DNA of 64,000 nucleotides from JBCCXZ01 sp965228005 (lineage in GTDB: Bacteria > Planctomycetota > Planctomycetia > Pirellulales > Lacipirellulaceae). The stretch's first letter is position 1, and each line of letters begins with the position of its first letter. The stretch covers positions 868,001 to 932,000 of the forward strand of contig CBDDGV010000001.1 in the NCBI GenBank assembly GCA_965228005.1, written 5' to 3'. The position numbers and the translations under genes are program-made. The notes under the pieces were generated by a model. The model was given only the letters and a program-made list of their open reading frames with translations. It searched no databases and was not told the DNA's origin. Positions 7,385 to 17,420 of the stretch are shown piece after piece.

Positions 7385-8791
7385 TTAGGGCTGAATGTCG
7401 ACGAACATGGTGCCGTTGTCGGCGATGTTGAACAGCGGGCGGAACGGGCTGCGGCAGCCCTTGCGAGCCATGCCGCGGAGGTGCCAGACGAGGTTGATGC
7501 CCACGTTCCAGCCCTCCTCGGCCACGGCCGCGGCGCCGGGGCTTTCGTCGGGGATCAGGTAGTTGAAGCCGGTTTGGAGCGACCAGCGGTCGTTGAGCGG
7601 CAGGTTCCACTCGGCGCCGAAGATGCCCTCGTCGTCGTCGGAAACGCCGCCCCAGACGCGGGATTCGCCGCCGTTGCGGAAGTGCCAGCGGTAGAACAGC
7701 AGGTACTGGTCGACCGATTGCAACGGCAGGCCCCCGATGGTCACCGTGTTGGTGTGCGTGGCGGACGTAAAGCCGAACTCGCGCCGTTTGCGGCTCTTGA
7801 TGGAAAACTCGGTGCGGATCTGGTGGAAGTCCTGCTCGGTAATCAAGTCGTCGCGGAGCAGGTCGAAGGCGCCGCCGAACTGGAAGCCGACGTTCGTACG
7901 ACGGAAGATGCCGAACGTGAGGAACTGCTGGCTGCGGTCGTCGTTGTCGGTCACGGTGCCCGAGAGACGCGACTGCACCGCGCGGTAGCCCAACTGGTAG
8001 CTGAGCTGCGGGTAGACGAGGCCGATGAGCGGCAGGCGTCCGCCGACGTTGACGGCTTGGTTGAACCCGAAGTTCGAGTCGCTGGCTCCGCCGATGAAGT
8101 CGCGCGAGCCTCGGAAGCCCTGGGTACCGATCGAGAGGTTGAGGTACTTCAGCCGCGGCAGGCAGACCGGGAAGCACCAGTAGTCGGGGCCGGTGTTCTG
8201 CACGCAGCCGCCGCACATGACGTCGCCACAGCCGCAGGTCGGCTCGCAGATGCCGCAGGTGGGCTCTCCGCAGCCGCAGGTTGGCTCGGCGATGCCGCAT
8301 CCGATCTCGCATCCGCAGCCGCCGATGATACCGCACGTGCCGCAGACAGGTGAGCCGCCCGAGTGCTTCGAGTAGTACGGTTGGGGATCGACGACGATCG
8401 AGCCTTCAGAAACCTCATCCGACGTCCGCCGAACGGCGTTGTCGCGGCGGACTCGGTAATTGGCAGGTTGGGTTCGGAGAGCAACCGCCGCACGGCTGCG
8501 TGGCTGAGAACCCCTTGCCGGCGTGGCCTTTGCGGCCTTTGGACGTGTCGCGGTCTGTTGCAACTCGTCGAACATCGCGTCGACTTGGTCGGCGGTTCCG
8601 CGCGACGCCGCGGCCCGCTTCGAGCCGCCCGGTTGTTTGAAGTGGACGTGCTGAACGCCCGTGTCGTGGGCGCTAGCGCATCGGGCGTCGTCGAATGTCA
8701 GCGCGGTCCAGACGCACGCCAAGAGAGCGAGGCGTAACGAGTAGCGAACAGCAGGAACGAGAGCCTGGGTGGCGGCGCTAGAGGAGTTCAT
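7385..8791 (-). CDS. DUF6666-like outer-surface protein with Cys/Gly-rich block
   Basis: 468 residues from ATG at 8791, with GAGG about 9 nt upstream. A signal peptide follows (RYSLRLALLACVWTALTF, cleavage near ARCASAHD). Residues 60-160 are low-complexity and basic. Residues about 165-215 form a Cys/Gly-rich block with repeating CGxCG and EPTCGCG units. The C-terminal 250 residues look like an outer-membrane beta-sheet protein: alternating short strands, many aromatic and Gly residues (FRGSRDFIGGASDSNFGFNQ, LPLNDRWSLQTGFNYLIPD), ending FVDIQP. I assign DUF6666 by family resemblance only. A porin- or surface-layer-like role is inference. Confidence 0.7.
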   Translation of the reverse strand: MNSSSAATQALVPAVRYSLRLALLACVWTALTFDDARCASAHDTGVQHVHFKQPGGSKRAAASRGTADQVDAMFDELQQTATRPKAAKATPARGSQPRSRAAVALRTQPANYRVRRDNAVRRTSDEVSEGSIVVDPQPYYSKHSGGSPVCGTCGIIGGCGCEIGCGIAEPTCGCGEPTCGICEPTCGCGDVMCGGCVQNTGPDYWCFPVCLPRLKYLNLSIGTQGFRGSRDFIGGASDSNFGFNQAVNVGGRLPLIGLVYPQLSYQLGYRAVQSRLSGTVTDNDDRSQQFLTFGIFRRTNVGFQFGGAFDLLRDDLITEQDFHQIRTEFSIKSRKRREFGFTSATHTNTVTIGGLPLQSVDQYLLFYRWHFRNGGESRVWGGVSDDDEGIFGAEWNLPLNDRWSLQTGFNYLIPDESPGAAAVAEEGWNVGINLVWHLRGMARKGCRSPFRPLFNIADNGTMFVDIQP

Positions 8792-9610
8792 CTGTCGATC
8801 CCTCGGGGCCGCGACAACCGTTGGCTGCCGCTGGCCGAGGGGCACGCTGAAGATGCTTCACGGGGATCGGGAAGGGCCCGACCTGCCTGCAATGCTTGCT
8901 TCTGTGTGCCCGGGTAGCCCCCCCGAGAACCAGCACTCGAAAGGGTTATCGTCGCGGGAGCGAGTCAGGCTGTGCTCAAAATCGGAATAATCGGAAAAGT
9001 TTTCCTGCTCGCCCTAAGCCTTGCCAGCAAAGGCATTTCCACAGGGACACGCCGATCGGATTGCCCCGCAAAATCTCGACTTACGGCGAACTGTTTGGCT
9101 GATCAGGAAGGGTTGCCGGGAGTTCGCCCGGCTTGCATCCAGGCTTCGCCTTCGGTCGCAAGTCGCATCTATATATGCACTTACGCCACTCGTCCGCAGT
9201 ACGGTGCAGCTAGCAAACACGCCGCAACCCTCAGAGCCGATGTTGCCAGTCTCGTCATTCGAGCCATACTTGCCTTGAGGAGAGGAAATCGGCTGCAGGC
9301 CGAACCACGCCGGCTCTTGTCGGCGTCCTGGCCCGTGTGTCGAAGCCGCTCCCCCACCGAAGCGCAAGACGACCGCGTTCTTTGCCAACCTCCGAGTGCG
9401 AGTGTCTCTCTGACACCAGCGACCGGCCCGCCGGCTCGACGATCCGGGTTCCTTTGCCCGGACCGACGCGAGGTTTCTTCCACGGCCAGCGATCGTTCGC
9501 CCGTGCGCTGCTCAGAGACCACGCCCGCAACCGGCAGGAGGCGTCTACGCGATCGGGAAGCAAACCCCGCGCGTGGGCCATGGAGAACTAAGGGCTGAGG
9601 AGAACAGGGC
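8792..9610. other. Long divergent intergenic region
   Basis: 819 bases between the - strand DUF6666-like gene and prkA on the + strand. Frames up to about 200 codons exist, but with unlikely composition and no ribosome sites, so no gene is called. Visible features are a small perfect palindrome GGAAAAGTTTTCC (8993-9005) in an AT-richer patch, another AT-rich patch near 9170 (TCTATATATGCAC) that may be promoter DNA, and a hairpin GCCGGG/CCCGGC near 9116-9132. Upstream control of both genes must lie here. Confidence 0.5.
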
Positions 9611-11670
<2,060 letters not shown>

Positions 11671-11677
<7 letters not shown>

Positions 11678-11960
11678 TTGAAGTGGAGCTGATTGAAGCG
11701 AAGGAGATGGGGGGATGTTGGGGATGACGGGGGATGAATTGAAGCACCCATTGCTTGTGTGAATCGACCCAACTAGGAAGCGGAGAGAATAAGGATGAGA
11801 TGAAAGCTTGGGAGGACTAGAGCTTGGCTGACAAGCCCCTCAGCAGCCCACTACCGTTTCCACAACGAGTTCCAGACATCAATCAGAGTGGACATCCCCA
11901 CGAACCCCATCCCCCTTATATCCATCATCCCCCCATCCCCTTCCAAGCAATCGACTCAGC
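11671..11960. repeat. Intergenic inverted repeat element A
   Basis: The gap between prkA and yhbH is almost entirely a large imperfect palindrome. The left arm (11671-11740) has GAGCTGATTGAAG twice (11671-11683 and 11686-11698), then a GGGGGATG-type short-period tract. The right arm (11892-11960) is its complement, with GATGGGGGGATG matching exactly over 12 bases and the outer CAATCGACTC also matching with small gaps. The roughly 150-nt centre has no recognised feature. The left arm includes the prkA stop codon, and yhbH begins 17 bases after the right arm. Confidence 0.7.
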
Positions 11961-11976
11961 CAGAAAACAGACCTAA

Positions 11977-13086
11977 ATGGTAATGGAGATCAAACGGGAC
12001 GTCGGGCGTTTCAAGGCAATCGTGCGCGGGCGCGTGCGGGAGAACCTGCGGAAGTACATCACGCACGGCGAGATGATCGGCCGGCGTGGTAAGGACGCGG
12101 TGAGCATCCCCGTGCCGTCGCTGGACGTGCCGCGGTTCAAGTTTGGCGACAACGGCTCGGGCGGCGTCGGCCAGGGCGACGGCGAAGAAGGCGACCAGGT
12201 CGGCAAGCCCGGCCAAGGGCAGGAAGGCTCCAGCGGAGCCGGCGGCGATCCCGGCGGCGGGCACTTCTTGGAAGTCGAGCTGACGCTCGACGAGCTGGCC
12301 GAGATGCTGGGCGATGAGCTGCAGCTGCCGCGGATCGAGCCCAAGGGCACGGCCAACATCCAGGCGGAGAAGGCGAAGTACAACTCGATCCGGCAGACGG
12401 GGCCGGAGTCGCTGCGGCACTTCAAACGGACCTACATGCGGGCGTTGCGGCGGGAGATCGCCACAGGCGGCTACGAGCCGAAGAACCCGGTAATCGTGCC
12501 CACGAAGGCGGACAAGCAGTACCGCTCTTGGAACGATGTTCCGCAGCCACAGGTGAACGCGGCCGTGATCTACATCATGGACGTGTCGGGCTCGATGACC
12601 GACGACCAGAAGGAAATCGTGCGAACCGAAGCGTTCTGGATCGACACCTGGTTAGGGAGCCAGTACCAGGGCGTGGAGAAGCGGTACATCATCCACGACG
12701 CGGCGGCGAAGGAGGTGGACGAGCACACGTTCTACCACACCCGCGAGAGCGGCGGCACGCGCATCAGCAGCGCGTACACGGTTTGCGCGGACCTGATGAA
12801 GCAGCAGTTCCCCGTGGAGGATTGGAACCTGTACGTGTTTCAGTTCTCCGACGGCGACAACTGGGGCGACGACAACCGCAAGGCGTTCTCGCTGCTGCAG
12901 GAGAGCATCCTGCCGCTGGTGAACAGCTTCTGCTACGGCCAAGTGGAGAGCCCCTACGGCAGCGGCGACTACATCGACGCGCTGCAGCAGCAGTACGGCG
13001 ACAACGAGCGGGTGGTGCTATCGGAGATCGCAGACAAAGACGGCATCTACGATTCGATCAAGGAGTTCTTGGGTAAGGGACGCTAG
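11977..13086 (+). CDS. yhbH: YeaH/YhbH family (DUF444) VWA-like protein
   Basis: 369 residues. ATG at 11977 is used; a second in-frame ATG at 11983 is equally plausible, and neither has a clear ribosome site. The N-terminal 60 residues are conserved in the family (RFKAIVRGRVRENLRKYI). A Gly/Asp-rich linker follows at about 60-90. The C-terminal domain (from about 195) is von Willebrand A-like with an intact MIDAS-type DVSGS motif (VIYIMDVSGSMTDDQKEI) and EVDEHTFYHTRESGGTRI. It is a cytosolic partner of PrkA in the known YeaG-YeaH-YcgB system. Same strand as prkA and spoVR. Confidence 0.9.
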   Translation: MVMEIKRDVGRFKAIVRGRVRENLRKYITHGEMIGRRGKDAVSIPVPSLDVPRFKFGDNGSGGVGQGDGEEGDQVGKPGQGQEGSSGAGGDPGGGHFLEVELTLDELAEMLGDELQLPRIEPKGTANIQAEKAKYNSIRQTGPESLRHFKRTYMRALRREIATGGYEPKNPVIVPTKADKQYRSWNDVPQPQVNAAVIYIMDVSGSMTDDQKEIVRTEAFWIDTWLGSQYQGVEKRYIIHDAAAKEVDEHTFYHTRESGGTRISSAYTVCADLMKQQFPVEDWNLYVFQFSDGDNWGDDNRKAFSLLQESILPLVNSFCYGQVESPYGSGDYIDALQQQYGDNERVVLSEIADKDGIYDSIKEFLGKGR

Positions 13087-13138
13087 GGGTAGCGTCGTGC
13101 GATTACGGGCAGGAGGCGGCAGTGAAGAAAGCGAGAAG

Positions 13139-13354
13139 ATGAAGAGAAGAAACGAGCAAACCCCGCGTGAAACTGGAGGTGCGCAGGCAACTTATCTGGT
13201 TCGATTGGGCCACACTGTGGTACACGTTCGTGCCGATAACAGGGATGACGCGATCGCGGCGGCCCGGCGGGTGCTGTCGGCAGAGATGCCCCGGCTGTAC
13301 GACGTGATCAGCGGCATGGCGACGAGCCGCTTCCAAGTGGAGCACGCGGCGTAG
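13139..13354 (+). CDS. Small unknown protein in the PrkA-SpoVR locus
   Basis: 71 residues from ATG at 13139; a GTG at 13097 would add 14 residues. GCGAGAAG lies directly before the ATG, so the ribosome site is weak. The N-terminus is basic and polar (MKRRNEQTPRETGGAQAT). The rest forms a compact alpha/beta pattern (YLVRLGHTVVHVRADNRDDA, then AARRVLSAEMPRLYDVISGM). No known motif. It lies between yhbH (52 bp before) and spoVR (10 bp after), so it is probably in the same operon and may belong to the same stress system; that is inference from position. Confidence 0.6.
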   Translation: MKRRNEQTPRETGGAQATYLVRLGHTVVHVRADNRDDAIAAARRVLSAEMPRLYDVISGMATSRFQVEHAA

Positions 13355-13364
13355 GAGCCCTCAA

Positions 13365-14894
13365 TTGGCGCTAGACAACCTCGGCAACTTGACGCCCGAG
13401 TTAGCCGCCGTCCAGGCGGAGATTGAAGAGTACGCCCGCGCGTACGGCCTGGACTTCTACCCCACCATCTTCGAGCTGATCGATTCCGATGAGCTCAACG
13501 CGATCGCCGCCCGCGGCGGCTTCCCGACCCGCTACCCGCACTGGCGGTTCGGCATGGAGTACGAGCAGCTGAGCAAGGGCTACAGCTACGGGCTCCAGAA
13601 GATCTACGAGATGGTCATCAACAACGACCCGTGCTACGCGTACTTGATGCGGTGCAACGGGATGATCGACCAGAAGATGGTGATGGCCCACGTGTACGGG
13701 CACTGCGACTTCTTCAAGAACAACCTGTGCTTCGCCCCGACCAATCGCAAGATGATGGACGAGATGGCGAACCACGGCACGCGCGTCCGCCGGCACATGG
13801 ACCAGCACGGGGTGGAGAAGGTCGAGGACTTCATCGATGTCTGCCTCAGCCTGGAAGACCTGATCGACATCCACTCGCCGTTCATCAAGCGACGGAGCGA
13901 CCGCAGCCGGTACGACTTCGACGACGCGGCCGATAGCGCTCCTGACGGCTCGGGGCGGTTCCCGGCCAAGGGGTATATGGACCGCTTCATCAACCCGCCC
14001 GGCAGAGGGGACCAGCAAGAGTCGACCGACGCCAAACAACCCCGCGTGCCGGAGCACCCGGAACGCGACGTGATGCTGTTCCTGCTGGAGAACGCTCCGC
14101 TGGAGTCCTGGCAGGCAGACGTCTTGGCGATCATCCGGGAGGAGGCGTACTACTTCGCCCCGCAGGCGCAGACGAAGATCATGAACGAGGGTTGGGCCAG
14201 CTACTGGCACTCGACGATCATGGTCCGGCAGGGGCTGACCGCGGCGGACGTCGTAAACTACGCCGACCACCACAGCGGCACGATGGCCAGCTCGCCGACG
14301 CAGCTCAACCCGTACAAAGTCGGGATCGAGCTGCTGCGCGATATCGAGGACCGTTGGAACCGCGGCGCCTTCGGCCGCGAGTACGAAGACTGCGACGACT
14401 ACGTCACGCGGCGGAACTGGAACACCGACGCAGGCCTTGGCAGAGAGAAGATCTTCGAAGTCCGTCGGATCCACAACGACCTGACGTTCATCGACGAGTT
14501 CCTGACGCTCGACTTCGTGCGGGAACACAAGTTCTTCCGCTTCGGGTACAACCCGACCAGTGAGGCGTACGAGATCGAGAGCCGCGAGTTCCCCAAGGTC
14601 AAGCAGCAACTGCTGCAGAGCCTCACCAACCGGGGGCGGCCGATCATCGCGGTGGTGGACGGCAACCACGCCAACCGCGGCGAGCTGGCGCTGAAGCACG
14701 ACTACTCCGGCGTCGAGCTGCAGCTCGACTACGCCCGCGACACGCTTGAGAACCTCTACCGCGTGTGGAGCCGGCCGGTGCACCTGGAGACGGTGCTGGG
14801 CGACAAGCGGGTGGTGCTGTCGTTCGACGGCACGGACCACGCGACGGAAGAAGCCGAGACCATCGAACTCGCCGACGCGGAGGCCGCAGTATGA
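13365..14894 (+). CDS. spoVR: SpoVR family protein (YcgB homologue)
   Basis: 509 residues from TTG at 13365, supported by GGAG about 9 nt upstream; no nearby ATG fits. Family landmarks run the whole length: YGLDFYPTIFELIDSDELN near the start, FGMEYEQLSKGYSYGLQKIY, GMIDQKMVMAHVYGHCDFF, and EAYYFAPQAQTKIMNEGWAS near residue 265. The last of these combines with the AHVYGHCDFF histidines. SpoVR proteins are cytosolic and conserved with PrkA and YeaH; the biochemical activity is not settled. The stop overlaps the next start (ATGA), showing tight coupling with the following gene. Confidence 0.95.
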   Translation: MALDNLGNLTPELAAVQAEIEEYARAYGLDFYPTIFELIDSDELNAIAARGGFPTRYPHWRFGMEYEQLSKGYSYGLQKIYEMVINNDPCYAYLMRCNGMIDQKMVMAHVYGHCDFFKNNLCFAPTNRKMMDEMANHGTRVRRHMDQHGVEKVEDFIDVCLSLEDLIDIHSPFIKRRSDRSRYDFDDAADSAPDGSGRFPAKGYMDRFINPPGRGDQQESTDAKQPRVPEHPERDVMLFLLENAPLESWQADVLAIIREEAYYFAPQAQTKIMNEGWASYWHSTIMVRQGLTAADVVNYADHHSGTMASSPTQLNPYKVGIELLRDIEDRWNRGAFGREYEDCDDYVTRRNWNTDAGLGREKIFEVRRIHNDLTFIDEFLTLDFVREHKFFRFGYNPTSEAYEIESREFPKVKQQLLQSLTNRGRPIIAVVDGNHANRGELALKHDYSGVELQLDYARDTLENLYRVWSRPVHLETVLGDKRVVLSFDGTDHATEEAETIELADAEAAV

Positions 14895-15391
14895 GCCTCT
14901 CGGCGACCTTGAAGACCGAACTGGCCGCCCGCTCTGGGCAGAGGAACCAGCAGATCGCTGCTGTCGAGGGTCAGCGGACCCTGCGTTGTGTCGCGGCCGA
15001 GGTTGAGCCGCTGGCCGCCGCGGTCGACGAGCTCGTGCTGCAGACGGCCGAGCTGGGCGGCGCGGACGTGCAGGCCATCGAGGCCGCGAGCCGGGCCCTC
15101 TGCGGGCGGGTGAACTACCTGCTCGAGCCGGTCTCGCCGATCGAGACCGACGCGGACGGCTGTTCGGTGCAGATGCGGAGCAGCCCGCCCCAGAAAGACG
15201 ACAACGGCCGCCGGTACTACGAGCTGCTGATGCAACGCGGCGGGCTGGTCTCGCTGCACCGCTACGAAAAACTCCCGGGTTCTCCCCGGGTGCGGGTCGC
15301 CGCCCACCTCACGCACGAAGCCGCGGGTAGGCTGGCCGACGATTTCAACCTCGCGGTGGACGACGCCCTCGCCGGAGGGCCGACGCCATGA
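14891..15391 (+). CDS. Unknown protein translationally coupled to spoVR
   Basis: 166 residues. The ATG at 14891 overlaps the spoVR stop as ATGA, a strong sign of a real coupled gene. The protein is soluble and mainly helical at first (MSLSATLKTELAARSGQRNQ; AAVDELVLQTAELGGADVQA), then a beta-rich half (LLEPVSPIETDADGCSVQMR; RYYELLMQRGGLVSLHRYEK) ending with a helix. No signal peptide, metal site or known domain is recognised. Position suggests a partner or regulator of the PrkA/YhbH/SpoVR module. Coding confidence is high, function unknown. Confidence 0.75.
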   Translation: MSLSATLKTELAARSGQRNQQIAAVEGQRTLRCVAAEVEPLAAAVDELVLQTAELGGADVQAIEAASRALCGRVNYLLEPVSPIETDADGCSVQMRSSPPQKDDNGRRYYELLMQRGGLVSLHRYEKLPGSPRVRVAAHLTHEAAGRLADDFNLAVDDALAGGPTP

Positions 15392-15731
15392 GTCTCTCAC
15401 CAAGCCACGGATAGGTCGCGTATGAGCAATCAGCCCCGCCCCTTCGACGAGTGTCCTCACCGCCAACCGGGTCCCGCTGTTTGTTCCGACGCCCATTCCG
15501 ACTCGCCGCCCTTTTGCGGCCCGCCGCCGGGTTGCTCTTGCCCCGGCCTGCGTGTGAACCAGGTGCGACGCTCTTGCCACCTTCCTGTGGTCCGCCGCCG
15601 CGTTGGCGGGGCCAGCTGCTTCCTGCCGCCCGAGGACCGGGCGGCCCCGTGACACCCCCATTGGAGAGTTGCTAACATGCGGACGGATTTCCTCCGGCTA
15701 CTTGCACTCGTAGAGTCGCTCCGCGCCCGCC
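15392..15731. other. Intergenic region before hemQ
   Basis: 340 bases with no firm gene. One small frame (15422-15652) encodes a 76-residue Cys/Pro-rich sequence (PPFCGPPPGCSCPGLRV) with a weak AGG upstream; I leave it uncalled because its composition matches chance translation of GC-rich DNA. A GC hairpin CCGCCC/GGGCGG lies near 15628-15647 without a T-run. No promoter is obvious. Confidence 0.4.
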
Positions 15732-16580
15732 ATGAATCGACCACACGCTTCGACCGCCCCCACCGAGGTTTCAACCGCTCCCGCCGCCGGCGGTTGGCAT
15801 TGCAGCCATCTGTACTACACGTGGAACCGTCAGGTGCTGGCGGCAATGCCGGGGCAGCAGGTCGCCGCTGGCCGCGACGCCGTGACCTCCGCATTAGATC
15901 CGAATGCTGAAGACGCCCCGCTGAGGCTGCAGACCTCGATAGTCAGCGGCCACAAAGCCGACTTCGGCCTGATGCTGATGGACCCCGATCCGCTGAAAGT
16001 CGATCGGGTGCACCAGTCGTTGATGGCTTCTCCTCTCGCGCCGGCGCTCGTGCCGGGCTATTCGTTCGTTTCGATGACCGAGATCAGCGAGTACGTGCCC
16101 TCGGTCGAGGAGTACGGGGAGCGTCTGGTCGCAGAGGGCGCCGACCCCGCGAGCGACGCCTACGGGGTGAAACTCAAGGCCTATGCCGACCGGCTGGGCG
16201 GCATGAACCGGCAGCGGCTCACCCCCACCCTGCCGGAGTGGCCCAACACGTGCTTCTACCCGATGAACAAGAAGCGCAAGGTGGGCGAGAACTGGTTCAC
16301 ACTCTCCAAGGCGGAGCGGAACGCGATGATGAGCGAGCACGCCCGCAGCGGCATCGCCTTTGCCGGGAAGGTCAGCCAGCTCATCACGGTCGGGCTGGGC
16401 CTGGACGACTGGGAGTGGGGCGTGACGCTGTGGGCCGCCAACCCAGAGTACCTGAAGGACATCGTCTACCAGATGCGGTTCGACGAGGCGAGCGCTCGCT
16501 ACGCGGAGTTCGGCCCGTTTCTGGTAAGCTATGTCACCAGTGCGGGTGAAATGCTCGATCACTGCCGGATCGGCGGATAA
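15732..16580 (+). CDS. hemQ: HemQ, peroxide-dependent coproheme decarboxylase (chlorite dismutase family)
   Basis: 282 residues from ATG at 15732. The N-terminal 20 residues are Ala/Thr-rich and may be a poorly conserved extension. The family fold follows: SHLYYTWNRQVLAAMPGQQV, a ferredoxin-like half, then YPMNKKRKVGENWFTLSK and MMSEHARSGIAFAGKVSQLI, whose His is the expected heme ligand. WEWGVTLWAANPEYLKDIVY is a typical family segment. HemQ makes heme b from coproheme in the coproporphyrin-dependent pathway. Upstream is the SpoVR block, downstream upp; whether it belongs to either unit is uncertain. Family assignment is strong; HemQ over another Cld-family member is by the YPMNKKR motif. 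Confidence 0.9.
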   Translation: MNRPHASTAPTEVSTAPAAGGWHCSHLYYTWNRQVLAAMPGQQVAAGRDAVTSALDPNAEDAPLRLQTSIVSGHKADFGLMLMDPDPLKVDRVHQSLMASPLAPALVPGYSFVSMTEISEYVPSVEEYGERLVAEGADPASDAYGVKLKAYADRLGGMNRQRLTPTLPEWPNTCFYPMNKKRKVGENWFTLSKAERNAMMSEHARSGIAFAGKVSQLITVGLGLDDWEWGVTLWAANPEYLKDIVYQMRFDEASARYAEFGPFLVSYVTSAGEMLDHCRIGG

Positions 16581-16686
16581 AGCGGCCGAGGCATTCTTCT
16601 CATCTGCTAGCGGTGCTACTAAACTGGTGCCGAAGCCGGCCGCCTGATCGTCCGCCGGCGCCGCGCACACCACGCAGGAGAACGCC

Positions 16687-17385
16687 GTGTCTGTGATGAC
16701 GGACCCCTCCGCAAACGACTCGACGAGCCGCGAGAAGAGCCCGCTGACCGAGGGCGGCGTGCTCGAGTTGAGCCACCCGCTCGTGTCGCACCACCTGACG
16801 CTGCTCCGGGACAAATCGACCACCCCGGTGCAGTTCCGGGCGTTGGTCCGCCGCTTGGCCACGCTGTTGGCCTACGAAGCGACGAAGGACCTCGCCGTGG
16901 CGAACACGACGGTGGAGACGCCCCTGACCCAAGCCGAAGGCCAGACGCTCTCCGGCCGCGTGGGGCTCGTGCCGATCTTGCGTGCCGGGCTGGGGATGGT
17001 CGATCCGGTGCTCGACCTCGTGCCGACCGCCGAGGTGTGGCACTTAGGGCTGTACCGGGACGAGTCGACCGCCAAGCCGGTGAAGTACTACAACAAGCTG
17101 CCAGACCAGCGGCCGGTGGACTTGGCCTTGGTGGTTGACCCGATGCTGGCCACCGGCGGGTCGGCGACCGCGGCGCTGATGACGCTGCGCGACTGGGGCG
17201 TCGCCAAAGTGAAGATCCTCTCCGTGATCGCGGCGCAGGAGGGCGTCGACGCGGTGACGCAGCAGTTCCCCGAGGCACAGGTGTACGTCTGCCAGATCGA
17301 CCCGGTGCTGAACGACCAGAAGTTCATCGTGCCGGGCCTGGGCGACGCGGGAGACCGGATCTTCAACACGGTGCTGCCCGAGTAG
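16687..17385 (+). CDS. upp: Uracil phosphoribosyltransferase
   Basis: 232 residues from GTG at 16687, with AGGAG about 7 nt upstream; an in-frame ATG three codons later is less well placed. Joins uracil to PRPP to give UMP. Family landmarks are all present: SHPLVSHHLTLLRDKSTTP is the start of the core, followed by GLVPILRAGLGMVDPVLDLV and the PRPP-binding loop VVDPMLATGGSATAAL. The N-terminus is about 20 residues longer than the usual enzyme. The gene leads a + strand salvage unit with the transporter (35 bp gap) and, further on, hpt. A cytosolic enzyme; assignment firm. Confidence 0.95.
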   Translation: MSVMTDPSANDSTSREKSPLTEGGVLELSHPLVSHHLTLLRDKSTTPVQFRALVRRLATLLAYEATKDLAVANTTVETPLTQAEGQTLSGRVGLVPILRAGLGMVDPVLDLVPTAEVWHLGLYRDESTAKPVKYYNKLPDQRPVDLALVVDPMLATGGSATAALMTLRDWGVAKVKILSVIAAQEGVDAVTQQFPEAQVYVCQIDPVLNDQKFIVPGLGDAGDRIFNTVLPE

Positions 17386-17420
17386 CCCCGCCACGCGACT
17401 GAATCGGAGAGCCCACGCCT

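Noticed and set aside
8972..9598. 208-codon + strand frame upstream of prkA
   Set aside because: No ribosome site, composition of chance translation, and competing frames on the other strand; treated as intergenic.
15677..15910. 77-codon frame overlapping the hemQ start
   Set aside because: Overlaps the well-supported hemQ in another frame, is Arg-rich and has no domain.
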